From positions 186,001 through 250,000 of the forward strand of contig CAVOKJ010000005.1 of the NCBI GenBank assembly GCA_963696495.1: a stretch of 64,000 bases of DNA, given 5' to 3'. Positions 30,662 to 39,331 of this stretch are shown in pieces. This stretch comes from Bog-756 sp963696495. GTDB taxonomy: Bacteria > Actinomycetota > Acidimicrobiia > Acidimicrobiales > RAAP-2. The position numbers and the translations under genes were made by a program. Below the pieces are notes generated by a model. The model was not told where the DNA came from. It saw only the letters and a list, made by a program, of their open reading frames with translations, and did not search any database. The first letter of the stretch is position 1. The number at the start of each line of letters is the position of its first letter.

Positions 30662-31471
30662 GTGTCGGAGACACAGCGGAGGCGCAACCGGGAGGAGTTG
30701 CGTGCGTTACTCCTGCGGACGGGCCAGTCCATCCTCCGCGAGGAAGGCCTCGGGTCCGGGGCCGAGATGCTGACGTTCAAGCGGGTCTTCGACCGGGTCG
30801 AAAAGGACACCGGGATCCGGCTCACCAACGCCTCGGTGATCCGCCGGGTGTGGGAGAACCAGGCCGAGTTCCAGACCGAGGTGCTGGTGGCCATCGCCCA
30901 GGACGACAACCAGGACGAGATCGACCGAACGGTCATGGCCGTCGAGCCGATCCTGTCCGCCGTCGACGTCTCCTCGCCCCGGGCCCGCACGGAGTCGTTG
31001 CGTGAGCTCTGTCGGATCGGGGGAGCGGCGAATGTGGATGCGGTGCGCCAGTCGAGTTATTGGCCGCTGTCTATCGCCGTGTGGGCGTTGGCCGCGTTCG
31101 ACGAGCCCACCGAGCGCCGCCGGCGGATCGAGCAAGCCCTCGTCTCCGGCTACGACGCGTTCACCGACCGGATCGCCGGGGTCTACGCCGGGATGGCGGC
31201 GTTGCTCGGATTCCGTCTGCGCGAGCAGTTCACCCTCCACCAGTTCGCCATGGCCGCCGACGCGTTGGGTCAGGGGTGCGGGCTCCGCGACCGGGTGGAC
31301 CGGTCGAAGATGGAGGGGATCACCCGGGCCACGGGACCGGACGGGGCGCCGCAGGAGTGGGCGCTGTTCGCCGTGGCCTTCGAGGGGCTGGTGTGGCAGT
31401 TCTTCGAGATCGATCCCGAGTGGGAGCCGCATCCGGCGGGCGTCCGCGGCGGGGGCCGGTCCCCGGCGTGA
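30662..31471 (+). CDS. TetR-like transcriptional regulator
   Basis: A 269-residue protein. The N-terminal region RRRNREELRALLLRTGQSILREEG and FKRVFDRVEKDTGIRLTNASVIRRVWENQAEFQTEVL has the layout of a TetR-type helix-turn-helix, though with an unusual insertion and a divergent recognition helix. The C-terminal 170 residues are helical and resemble a ligand-binding domain. GTG at 30662 is preceded by GGGGGTTGGAGCA. The target is unknown; no obvious partner operon is adjacent. Confidence 0.6.
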   Translation: MSETQRRRNREELRALLLRTGQSILREEGLGSGAEMLTFKRVFDRVEKDTGIRLTNASVIRRVWENQAEFQTEVLVAIAQDDNQDEIDRTVMAVEPILSAVDVSSPRARTESLRELCRIGGAANVDAVRQSSYWPLSIAVWALAAFDEPTERRRRIEQALVSGYDAFTDRIAGVYAGMAALLGFRLREQFTLHQFAMAADALGQGCGLRDRVDRSKMEGITRATGPDGAPQEWALFAVAFEGLVWQFFEIDPEWEPHPAGVRGGGRSPA

Positions 31472-31516
31472 GGTGGCCCCCCCGTCACCCGGGCATCCGG
31501 GTGCGGGGGCCGTGCC

Positions 31517-33418
31517 TCAGCCACCTCCGGTCCGAAGGAGCCGGGCCACGCCGTACCAGGCGTCGACCTGCCCGGCGCGTCTCGGTGCCGCTCCCAGGGC
31601 CGCGGTGACCAGGCCGGTCACCGCGGCCGAGTTGGGTGCCTGTCGTGCCACGAGCACGACGGCGACATGGTTCCCCCGGAGGAATCGGGCCAGGTCGGCG
31701 ACGAGCACCCGGTCGTGGGCGTCTGCCGGGAGCGGCTGCCGCCCCAGAGGGTTGGTTCCCTGTTCTCGGTAGAGGAAGCGCTGGACGTCGCCCGGCCGGA
31801 GCGTGTCGGGGAACTGGGTGGCGTAGCCGTGCGACCCGGGATGCAGGGCGTAGCTGCCGAGGAGGTCGAAGCGCATGCCGGCCGCCGCCTGCCAGAGCAT
31901 GGCCGCCGACGAGCCCGGCACCGGATAGGGGTAGACGAGCGCCGTGCTCCCGGGACGGATCCGATCGACGGCCGTCGACGTGAAGTAGGAGGGCACGCCG
32001 GTCGGCACCGTGGCGAACGGCCACCGGGGCACCAGCAACAGTGCCGACGACGCGGCCAGGAGCACGATGACGGTGAGGCCCAGCGGGGACGGCGACCGTC
32101 CGTCCCGCGTGGGGGACCCGTGCACCGGAGCCCCCCGCGGCCGGTGCGCCCACCGCCACCGGTACTCGTCGAGACCCAGGGCCACGATCACGCTGGTGAA
32201 CATGGCGGTGAAGAGGGACAGACGGACGGGGTCGATCAGATCGATCGCCGGGAGTCGCTCGATCACGGTGAAGGGCAGGGCGATGGCCGTCCGATCACTC
32301 CCGAGGTCCAGGTGGGGTCCCAGCGCCAGCACGTAGGTCACCACCACCATGACCGCCAGGAACCGCAGCCATCGGTTCGTCCAGAAGCGGACCACGAAGT
32401 AGCCGGCGAGCAGCAGGAGCGGGAGCCCCAGGTAGGCCCCGTTCTCCACCGTGTCACCGAATCCCGGCGTGGTGTCGGCGAGGGAGGCCAGCCAGGACGG
32501 GGCGAACCGCTCGGATGCGGTGGGGGCGATGATCCCGAGCGGTCCCGATCGGCCGGCTACCAGGTTCAAGAACCCCGCCGGTACCGAGTAGCGCTGCGGG
32601 CCGAAGAGGGCCGTCCAGGCCGGATAGGCGAGGCAGACGACGGTGATGCCCACGGCCAGGGCGACCGCCGGAAGTGTCCGGCGCACGATCGCCACGGCGT
32701 CCCGGGTGTGGCTGGCGCCGAGCACCACCAGGGCGATCAGGACCACGACGCAGGTGGAGGCGAACACCTCCGTCGAGATGAGGAACTGGGCCGTGAGGAG
32801 GAAGCCGAGGACCGCGCCCCAGCGGAGCGGTCGGCCGTCGCGTCCGACGACCAGCTCGTAGACCGCCAGGGCGATGAGGGGCGGGAGCGGCACGAAGGCC
32901 AGCTGGAGGTGGAGATGGCCCTGGCCGATGACGTAGGGCGAGAACCCGTAGAGGAGGCCACCGACGAAGGCGGCGGGGTACCAACGGGTCCAGTGCCGCA
33001 GCACGAACAGCATGGACGACGCCGACAGCGGATAGGCCAGCCAGAGCAGGAGGTTGAGGCTCGACACCGGGCCGAAGGCGAGGGTGAGCGGTGCGGCGGC
33101 GAGTCCGAGTAGCGGCATCCCGGTATTGGCGGCCAGGTTGATGCCCGCCGGGTGATTGATCACGGTGGTGAAGAACGGGTCGGCACCGTGGAGGAGGGCG
33201 TGGGGTGTCCAGGCCAGGAACCACGCCGCCTCGCTCGGATCGCCGCACGGGCAGGCGATGAATCGGTCCGGGTCGCCGGGCCACGTCGGCCAGTAGGCGG
33301 CGAGGGCGATGACGGCGTAGGTACCGACACTGACGATCGCCGGCCAGGGGACCCGCCTCGATGGGTGGCCCGGTGGTCCGGGGTGCGGCTCACGGGATGA
33401 TGCCCCGATGGCGAGCAC
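31517..33418 (-). CDS. Large integral membrane protein, GT-C glycosyltransferase-like
   Basis: A 633-residue protein with about 11-12 membrane segments and a C-terminal soluble part. The first outside loop holds acidic and His residues (PCGDPSEAAWFLAWTPHALLHGADPFFTTVINHPAG), a pattern seen in GT-C fold mannosyl- or arabinosyl-transferase-like membrane proteins and in YfhO-type proteins. A lipid-linked sugar transfer role is inferred only from layout. The GTG start at 33418 begins LAIGASSREPH before the first membrane segment. It lies close to the GGDEF-EAL gene and the polysaccharide operon on the same strand. Confidence 0.65.
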   Translation of the reverse strand: MLAIGASSREPHPGPPGHPSRRVPWPAIVSVGTYAVIALAAYWPTWPGDPDRFIACPCGDPSEAAWFLAWTPHALLHGADPFFTTVINHPAGINLAANTGMPLLGLAAAPLTLAFGPVSSLNLLLWLAYPLSASSMLFVLRHWTRWYPAAFVGGLLYGFSPYVIGQGHLHLQLAFVPLPPLIALAVYELVVGRDGRPLRWGAVLGFLLTAQFLISTEVFASTCVVVLIALVVLGASHTRDAVAIVRRTLPAVALAVGITVVCLAYPAWTALFGPQRYSVPAGFLNLVAGRSGPLGIIAPTASERFAPSWLASLADTTPGFGDTVENGAYLGLPLLLLAGYFVVRFWTNRWLRFLAVMVVVTYVLALGPHLDLGSDRTAIALPFTVIERLPAIDLIDPVRLSLFTAMFTSVIVALGLDEYRWRWAHRPRGAPVHGSPTRDGRSPSPLGLTVIVLLAASSALLLVPRWPFATVPTGVPSYFTSTAVDRIRPGSTALVYPYPVPGSSAAMLWQAAAGMRFDLLGSYALHPGSHGYATQFPDTLRPGDVQRFLYREQGTNPLGRQPLPADAHDRVLVADLARFLRGNHVAVVLVARQAPNSAAVTGLVTAALGAAPRRAGQVDAWYGVARLLRTGGG

Positions 33419-33430
33419 GGCGTGGACTCT

Positions 33431-33508
33431 ACTGCCCGGCGCCCGGAATCCGGCGCTCGACTGCCCGGCGCCCGGAATCCGGCGCTCGACCGCCCGGCGC
33501 CCGGAACC
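33431..33508. repeat. 29-bp tandem repeat, 2 perfect copies plus a partial third
   Basis: The unit starting actgcccggcgcccggaatc repeats perfectly at 33431-33459 and 33460-33488 and again with changes from 33489 to about 33508. It lies in the short gap between the CHASE-GGDEF-EAL gene and the membrane protein gene, and contains CCGG-rich dyads. Confidence 0.85.
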
Positions 33509-33532
33509 GGCGGCCGGGGCCGTTCGGGCGAG

Positions 33533-35890
33533 TCAGTGCAGGACCCGGAGCTCCTTGAAGCGTCGTTCCGGGTCGAGCAACAGTCGATCGACGGCCGCGG
33601 CCTCGAGCGGTCGGGCGAACAGATAGCCCTGACCGAGGTCGACCTCCTCGGCGGCGAGCCTCACGAGCTGATCCTCCGTCTCGATGCCCTCGGCAATGGT
33701 GGTCAGCTCCAGCACCTTGCCCAGTTGGACCAGGGTGTGGACGATTGCCGAAGACTCGGAGGAATCGGCGATGCCGGCAATGAACGACTGGTCGATCTTC
33801 AGGACGTCGATGGGGAATTGGCGCAGGTAGGCGAGCGACGAGTAACCCGTGCCGAAATCGTCGATGGCCAGGCCGACACCGATCGCCTTCAGGATGGTCA
33901 ACCGGGTGAGGGTGGCCTGCACGTCGTGCATGAGCGCGGTCTCCGTCAGCTCCAGGATGAGTGCCGCCGGGTCCAACCCGCTCGACTCGAGTGCTCCGAT
34001 CACGTCGTCGATGATCCGGTCCCGCTCGAGCTGCACCGCCGAGACATTGACCGACACCGTGACCGGATGTCCGAGCTGGTGCCACCGCGCCCCCTGCCGG
34101 CAGGCGGTCTCGAGCACCCATTTGCCGACCGGGACGATCAGCCCGCTCGATTCGAGCGCCGGGATGAATTCGTCCGGTCGGACGACCCCCCGTTGGGTAT
34201 GGCGCCAGCGGATGAGCGCTTCCACCCCGCTCAGGTCGCCGGACCGGAGATCGACGGTCGGCTGGTACAGCAGGAAGAATTCGTCGTTCTCCAGGGCGTG
34301 GTGCAGATCGACCTCGAGGTGCCGGTGGTCGTCCACCGATGCCTGCATGGCCGGGGAGAAGAGGACGGCGCGCTGCTTGCCGGTGGCCTTGGCCCGGTAC
34401 AGGGCGATGTCCGCGTCCCGCAGGAGCTCGTCTGCGGTCATGCGTTCGCCCTCGGCGATGCCGATGCTGACCGTCACGGCCAACGGCGAGTCGCTCCCCG
34501 GGATGACGAAGGGCTCCTTGAGCAGGTCGAGGATCCTGTCTGCCACCACCGCGGAGCCGTGATCGAGCGACCCTCCCTCCAACAGGACCACGAACTCGTC
34601 GCCGCCCAGGCGACCGACCGTGTCGCCCTCGCGCAGCCCGTCCGCCAACCGGACCCCGACCAGGACCAGCAGCTGGTCCCCGGCGCTGTGGCCCAGGGTG
34701 TCGTTGATGTCCTTGAAGTTGTCGAGGTCGAGGAACATCGCCGCCACCGGCGTGTGGTCCCTCCGGGCGCGGGCCAGCATCTGCCCGGTCCGGTCGAGGA
34801 TCAGGGCACGGTTGGGGAGGCCGGTCAGCGAATCGTGGAATGCCATCTGTCGGAGCTCGGCCGTGCGGTCACGGACCGTCTGGACGGCTCGTGAGCGGCT
34901 GGTGCCGAGGAGGTAGATCACCGCAGCCAGCAGGAGCATCAGGGCAATGCCGCCGAAGAGGATCATCAGGGCGTCGTCATTGCCCAGAATGGCGTCCCCG
35001 GTCGTCGGGCCGGACACCTTGACGGACCAACCGTTGTGGAGGTCGACCGTGGTCGACTGGGCGTCGGCGGGTGCCGCTCCGGCCCGGAAGGTGACCGAGG
35101 TCGCGTCGCTCCGGTAGCGGAACGCCACCGCGGTGGAGGGGTGACTGACCAGGGCGGTGGCCAGGATCACGCGGGGGAGGGTGGACGTCCCCGTCCATCC
35201 GATGAATGACTGTCGACGCGCCGCGACCGTGGCCGGCACGACCCCGCCCCGGTAGACGGGCGTGCCCAGCACCAGCTCGGCACTCCGACCGGTTCCGTAG
35301 GGGACATAGGCCTCTTGGCCCGAGTCCCTCGCATCCAAGAGGGGCTTCCCGATATCGGTGGCGCAGAAGTCGAGGCCGGCGGGCGTCGTGCTGAGCTCCC
35401 GGGACTCCGATGCTGTCGCCAGGCAGTAGAAGGGCCGGGAGCCGGCGGGGGTGACCTGGTAGGCACCGCCGGCGGGAGGGGTGCCGATCGGGTCGGCGAC
35501 GGCGCGGGCCACGAAGGTCCCCAGCTGTGAGGCGGGCACCAGCGCCAGGACCGCCAGACCGATGACCTCGGGATACCGCTCCAGCGCCCGGACGGCGTTC
35601 GACCACTGGAGGAATTGGGCCTGGGTGGCGTCAGGGCTCCCCACGACGAACGCCCCGGCGGCCACCACGAGATCCTGTTCGTGTTGGATCGACAGCTTCA
35701 GCGTGGCCGCGATCTGCAGGGACGACGTCACGAAGTCCTGCCGGGCGTGCTGGCTCTGGCTCCGGGCCACGGCCCGGGCGCCGACCAACGAACCGATGGT
35801 GCCCACGACCAACAGCACCGCGGCGACGATCAGCCAGACGTGGAGGCCCGGGCCGTTCCCCTGGTGTTCGCTGCGTGAATCCGGCATCAC
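33533..35890 (-). CDS. CHASE-domain GGDEF-EAL protein (c-di-GMP signalling)
   Basis: A 785-residue membrane sensor. A first membrane segment (about 15-40, LIVAAVLLVVGTIGSLVGA) leads into an outside CHASE domain (about 60-290, with FLQWSNAVRALERYPEVIGLAVL), a second membrane segment (ALMILFGGIALMLLLAAVIYLLG), then GGDEF (RLGGDEF at about 429, REGD inhibitory site) and EAL (EALIRW at about 553; NVSAVQL, ELTET, DDFGTGYSS, KIDQSF, AEGIE present). Both catalytic domains look intact. CHASE domains sense small outside ligands. It lies about 500 bases downstream of the Pel-like operon on the same strand and could tune its activity. Confidence 0.92.
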   Translation of the reverse strand: MMPDSRSEHQGNGPGLHVWLIVAAVLLVVGTIGSLVGARAVARSQSQHARQDFVTSSLQIAATLKLSIQHEQDLVVAAGAFVVGSPDATQAQFLQWSNAVRALERYPEVIGLAVLALVPASQLGTFVARAVADPIGTPPAGGAYQVTPAGSRPFYCLATASESRELSTTPAGLDFCATDIGKPLLDARDSGQEAYVPYGTGRSAELVLGTPVYRGGVVPATVAARRQSFIGWTGTSTLPRVILATALVSHPSTAVAFRYRSDATSVTFRAGAAPADAQSTTVDLHNGWSVKVSGPTTGDAILGNDDALMILFGGIALMLLLAAVIYLLGTSRSRAVQTVRDRTAELRQMAFHDSLTGLPNRALILDRTGQMLARARRDHTPVAAMFLDLDNFKDINDTLGHSAGDQLLVLVGVRLADGLREGDTVGRLGGDEFVVLLEGGSLDHGSAVVADRILDLLKEPFVIPGSDSPLAVTVSIGIAEGERMTADELLRDADIALYRAKATGKQRAVLFSPAMQASVDDHRHLEVDLHHALENDEFFLLYQPTVDLRSGDLSGVEALIRWRHTQRGVVRPDEFIPALESSGLIVPVGKWVLETACRQGARWHQLGHPVTVSVNVSAVQLERDRIIDDVIGALESSGLDPAALILELTETALMHDVQATLTRLTILKAIGVGLAIDDFGTGYSSLAYLRQFPIDVLKIDQSFIAGIADSSESSAIVHTLVQLGKVLELTTIAEGIETEDQLVRLAAEEVDLGQGYLFARPLEAAAVDRLLLDPERRFKELRVLH

Positions 35891-36417
35891 CGACGGCCTC
35901 CTACTCGGACCGGTGGTGCCGGGATCTCGAACCGCGCGCGCCGGCGGGCACCGGAGGTGGTGAACATGGAGTCACCGGTTCTGCATCGGCCGATCCGGGG
36001 CCGATCTTGAGCGTGGTGCTCGCCATGACACCGCCTGCGCTGGCTCCCATTCGCCCATCCTCCCGCCGCCGAACAGCCGGACGCGGCGGGGTGCTGCGAC
36101 GGCGATCGACAGAGCTGTAACGGTTATCGACCGGGCTGTGCACCGGAAAGAGGGGGGTCGGCCATAATCATCGTGGGGGTTCGGCCTCGCCCCGTGCCAC
36201 AGCCCCGTGCCACACAACCACCTCGACGCCGGCGACAGCGGCCGTCGCCCGCCATCTCCGGATCCAGCACCGGAGGATGGGGTTCGTCGTGATATCGGAC
36301 GGTGCCGAACAGCTGGCCTCGAGCTCCTCTGGGGTGCGGCGTCGAGGATCGAGTGCCCGCCGGGACGTCAGGGTGGGCGTGCTCCACCGATCGGGTCCCG
36401 AGCGCCGGAGGGGCCCC
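35891..36417. other. 527-base intergenic region downstream of the Pel-like operon
   Basis: No coding sequence with normal composition is seen on either strand. A 13-base perfect tandem duplication (unit gccccgtgccaca) lies at 36189-36214, and an AT-rich patch at about 36115-36175 could hold a promoter for the downstream GGDEF-EAL gene. Otherwise nothing recognised. Confidence 0.45.
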
Positions 36418-37692
36418 TCAACTGCCCTGTTCGAACGACAGCCGGTCTCCGGACCAGTAGGTGTGGGAGGCGAAGGTGACCGGGCGGGCGGTGCCGGGCA
36501 ACGCCAACGAGAGCACGCCCGTGACCGGGGGTGAGGACGTCCCCCGTGGGAAGACGGCACTGCCCCCATGGGCGGTAACGCTCTGGTGGTCGAGCGTGGC
36601 CACGGTCCCGTCCGGAAGGTTCGAGACGGCGATGTCGCTCTGGCAGACACTCGAGTAGCCGTCGAAGGAGACCGTGTAGGCGGTCTGACGGGCCTGGACC
36701 TCGAGATAGGGCTCGAACGGGGGGACGATGCCCATGGCGAGGTCGGTGGACTCGAAGAAGAGCGAGCCGTTCACCCAGACGCTCAGATGGTCGTCGCCGT
36801 TCGTGCTGATGGCGACGTGCAGCGGGCCCGGGACCCAGGGCACCCGCTTCAGGACGTGTTCGGTGGCGTGGCTGAGGTGGCCCACGGAGTAGCCGGCGCT
36901 GAGGACTCGCTGTCCTTCGGCACTGACGCTCTCGCTCACCACGACGTAGTTGATGTCGCCGGTGGTGACGGTGTCGCTGGTCTGGACGGCCATCACCAGT
37001 TCGCCCACGGCGTCGGGCGACCATGCCGTGACCGGCGGAGGTGAGGCCGCCGAGAACTGAAAGGTGCACGTGTCCGGGGTGGCACTGGTGGCGGTCAGGA
37101 ACCACCCCCGGAAGTCAGGGGTCGGCCGTCGCACGCCGACATGGAGCAGGCCGCCGGACACGAAGGCCAATCCGTTGCCGGGGCCGGCACTGCCGTTTGC
37201 CTCCCAGCCGACGTAGGGCGGCAGCGCCAGGGAGGTGCTCCCCTGGATCGGGTGGCTCGGACCACTCGGCTGGTCGAAGTCGACATCGTTGTAGTCCGAC
37301 GCCTGCCCGGCGCCGGTGGAGGTTCCGCCGGCGGTCTCGGGCGGTGCGCTGAGCAGCAGGGTCGCGCCACCGGAACCGGTCACCGACTGGACCGCCTCGA
37401 TGGCGCCCTGGGCCGACACCGTCGTGTAGGCGACCAGCCCGATGGCCAACGCCACCGCCGCCACGGGAAAGATCGCCACGGCCCGACGGCCCCACGAGGG
37501 GCGCCGCTGCCACCCGGCCTGTGACCGGCGGCGACCGGCGGCCTTCGTCTCGTCGTCGACCGGGTCCCACGAGTCGACACGTTCCGCCGGTGTCGGGAAC
37601 GTCGGCGAGCTGCCGGCCAGGGTGCCCAACGGGTCCGGCACCGACCCGTCCACTTCGCCGGTCCCCTGGTCGGGCGGTTCAGAACGAGGCAT
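36418..37692 (-). CDS. Membrane-anchored protein with concanavalin/LamG-like extracytoplasmic domain
   Basis: A 424-residue protein. A charged cytoplasmic N-terminus (about 1-70) is followed by one membrane segment (AVAIFPVAAVALAIGLVAYTTV) and a large outside part. Residues about 150-360 have the pattern of a laminin-G/concanavalin-like jelly roll (NGLAFVSGGLLHVGV, GPLHVAISTNGDDHLSVWVNGSLFFES, PYLEVQARQTAYTVSFDGYS), a fold often used to bind carbohydrate. The gene overlaps the PelG-like gene by 14 bases and is the last of the operon, so an anchoring or polymer-binding role is inferred. No named family recognised. Confidence 0.7.
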   Translation of the reverse strand: MPRSEPPDQGTGEVDGSVPDPLGTLAGSSPTFPTPAERVDSWDPVDDETKAAGRRRSQAGWQRRPSWGRRAVAIFPVAAVALAIGLVAYTTVSAQGAIEAVQSVTGSGGATLLLSAPPETAGGTSTGAGQASDYNDVDFDQPSGPSHPIQGSTSLALPPYVGWEANGSAGPGNGLAFVSGGLLHVGVRRPTPDFRGWFLTATSATPDTCTFQFSAASPPPVTAWSPDAVGELVMAVQTSDTVTTGDINYVVVSESVSAEGQRVLSAGYSVGHLSHATEHVLKRVPWVPGPLHVAISTNGDDHLSVWVNGSLFFESTDLAMGIVPPFEPYLEVQARQTAYTVSFDGYSSVCQSDIAVSNLPDGTVATLDHQSVTAHGGSAVFPRGTSSPPVTGVLSLALPGTARPVTFASHTYWSGDRLSFEQGS

Positions 37693-39331
37693 AGAAGGAC
37701 TCCTCGCCGGCCGAGAGCACCCGGTAGGACGCGGTAGCGGTGATGGCGGTGTACACGGTGGTGCCCGCCAGCAGGCCCCAGGCCCCCATGGCCAGGTCGC
37801 CGTTCCGCACGAAGAAAACGGTGGTGAGCGTGCTGACGACGGCCCCGGCGATGGCGCCGGTCAATGCGGCGCGGAACTGTCCGAGGAAGAACAGGTACTG
37901 GCTGCACAGCATGCCGATCGGGACCATGGCGAACCCGAAGGAGGCCACTCGCAACGCCATCAGACCGCCGGGGGAGCGGACCGAATCGGTGAGTGACGAC
38001 GGGAGCGTGTGGAGCAGGAGCGGCGGGAATCCCACCGCCACCGCCACCGACACCAGGAGCAGCATGACGAGGCTGATGGTCCACTCGCGCCGCAGGGCGG
38101 TGCGGGCCATCGGCCAACAGTCCAGGGTCTGGTTCTTGAAGAGGGGGACGAGTCGCCGCCCGAAGCGTTCGATGGATGCGTGGACCAGGCCGAGCAGGAC
38201 CACCAGATCGAGGAGGGCGAGGTCGAAGGACCCTTCGAAGGTCGAGGGGTAGACGAACTGGGACACCCCGAGGGAGTGACCGTAGGCGAACCCAGCGATG
38301 ACCGGGCCGACCAGGATCATGACGAAGTAGGCGCAGCCGTAGACCCCGTAGGGGGCCGAATGCCACAGCACCACCCGCAGCTCCGGTGGCTTGACGACGG
38401 TGATCGAGTCGTTCGCCGTCGGGACGGTGTCGGTGCGCACGGACAGGTAGCTGGCGGCGATCACGACCATGGCGCCCGAGGCGACGGCCAGGCCGAGCAG
38501 TTGCGCGTGGCGCACCCCTTGGGTGGTCCCGCTGAACACCCGGGCCGAGGCCAGGGTGACGACCAGGGCCAGGCCGGTGGCCAGGGCCAGGGTGTAGAAG
38601 CGCCGGAGCATGTAGAGCGGTGCCGCGCTCAGGAGAAAGGCGAAGATGGCCACGGCGAACTCGGCGAAGACCTCACCGAGGTGGAGCCCGTAGTTCGGCA
38701 CGACGTAGAACGTGTACGCGGCGGCGATGACGAGGAGGGCGACGGCCACGCTGTAGACGAGGAACCTGGTCACGGTCCAGCGGGCCAAGGGGTAGTTCTT
38801 CTGCAGGAAGTAGAACGTCCCCTTGCGGGCCATCATCTGCGAACAGCCGCCGGCCAGGACGGCGGCCAGGAAGAACGCCAACGACACCATGGCCGCCACC
38901 TGGGGGGTCGAGTCGAGCGACGACCACAGCGCCACCCGGCCGACGAACAGCACCACGATCGACATGATCCAGGGCACCCCGTACCAGGATCCGGCCAGGT
39001 AGTCGTCGGCGAAGCGCCTCCAGGTGGCCTTCCGCTCGGCGACGGCCAGGGTCCGGGGCACGTAGTACAGGTAGGTGAGGTCGAAGACCGCCACGGCGAG
39101 GTCGAACACGCTCTCGAATCCGAGCGACCTGGCCCCGGTGGTGGTGTAGCCCATCGACTCGAGGGCCACGGCGACGTCCCGGAGGTTGCGGGGCTCCGGG
39201 TTCCGGTCGAGGACCCGACGCGCCTCCACGTGCAGGTCGTCGTAGACGGACGACTCGGTCCGTAGCTCGTCCAGGGTGCGGGCGACCCGGCCGACCTGAC
39301 CGGCGGGAGGGGCCTCAGTGACCACGGACAC
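37679..39331 (-). CDS. PelG-like polysaccharide export membrane protein
   Basis: A 550-residue integral membrane protein with about 12 hydrophobic segments. The segment ESVFDLAVAVFDLTYLYYVPRTLAVAERKATWRRFADDY and later SVGVSQFVYP-like repeats resemble PelG, the MOP/Wzx-type transporter of the Pel polysaccharide system, in length and topology. The tight link to a PelF-like gene (17-base overlap with its end) is the strongest support. It would move the polymer or its precursor across the membrane. The start is GTG at 39331. Confidence 0.72.
   Translation of the reverse strand: MSVVTEAPPAGQVGRVARTLDELRTESSVYDDLHVEARRVLDRNPEPRNLRDVAVALESMGYTTTGARSLGFESVFDLAVAVFDLTYLYYVPRTLAVAERKATWRRFADDYLAGSWYGVPWIMSIVVLFVGRVALWSSLDSTPQVAAMVSLAFFLAAVLAGGCSQMMARKGTFYFLQKNYPLARWTVTRFLVYSVAVALLVIAAAYTFYVVPNYGLHLGEVFAEFAVAIFAFLLSAAPLYMLRRFYTLALATGLALVVTLASARVFSGTTQGVRHAQLLGLAVASGAMVVIAASYLSVRTDTVPTANDSITVVKPPELRVVLWHSAPYGVYGCAYFVMILVGPVIAGFAYGHSLGVSQFVYPSTFEGSFDLALLDLVVLLGLVHASIERFGRRLVPLFKNQTLDCWPMARTALRREWTISLVMLLLVSVAVAVGFPPLLLHTLPSSLTDSVRSPGGLMALRVASFGFAMVPIGMLCSQYLFFLGQFRAALTGAIAGAVVSTLTTVFFVRNGDLAMGAWGLLAGTTVYTAITATASYRVLSAGEESFYASF

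Noticed and set aside
33431..33508. CRISPR array
   Set aside because: The repeats are directly abutting with no spacers and only two to three copies, so this is a simple tandem repeat.
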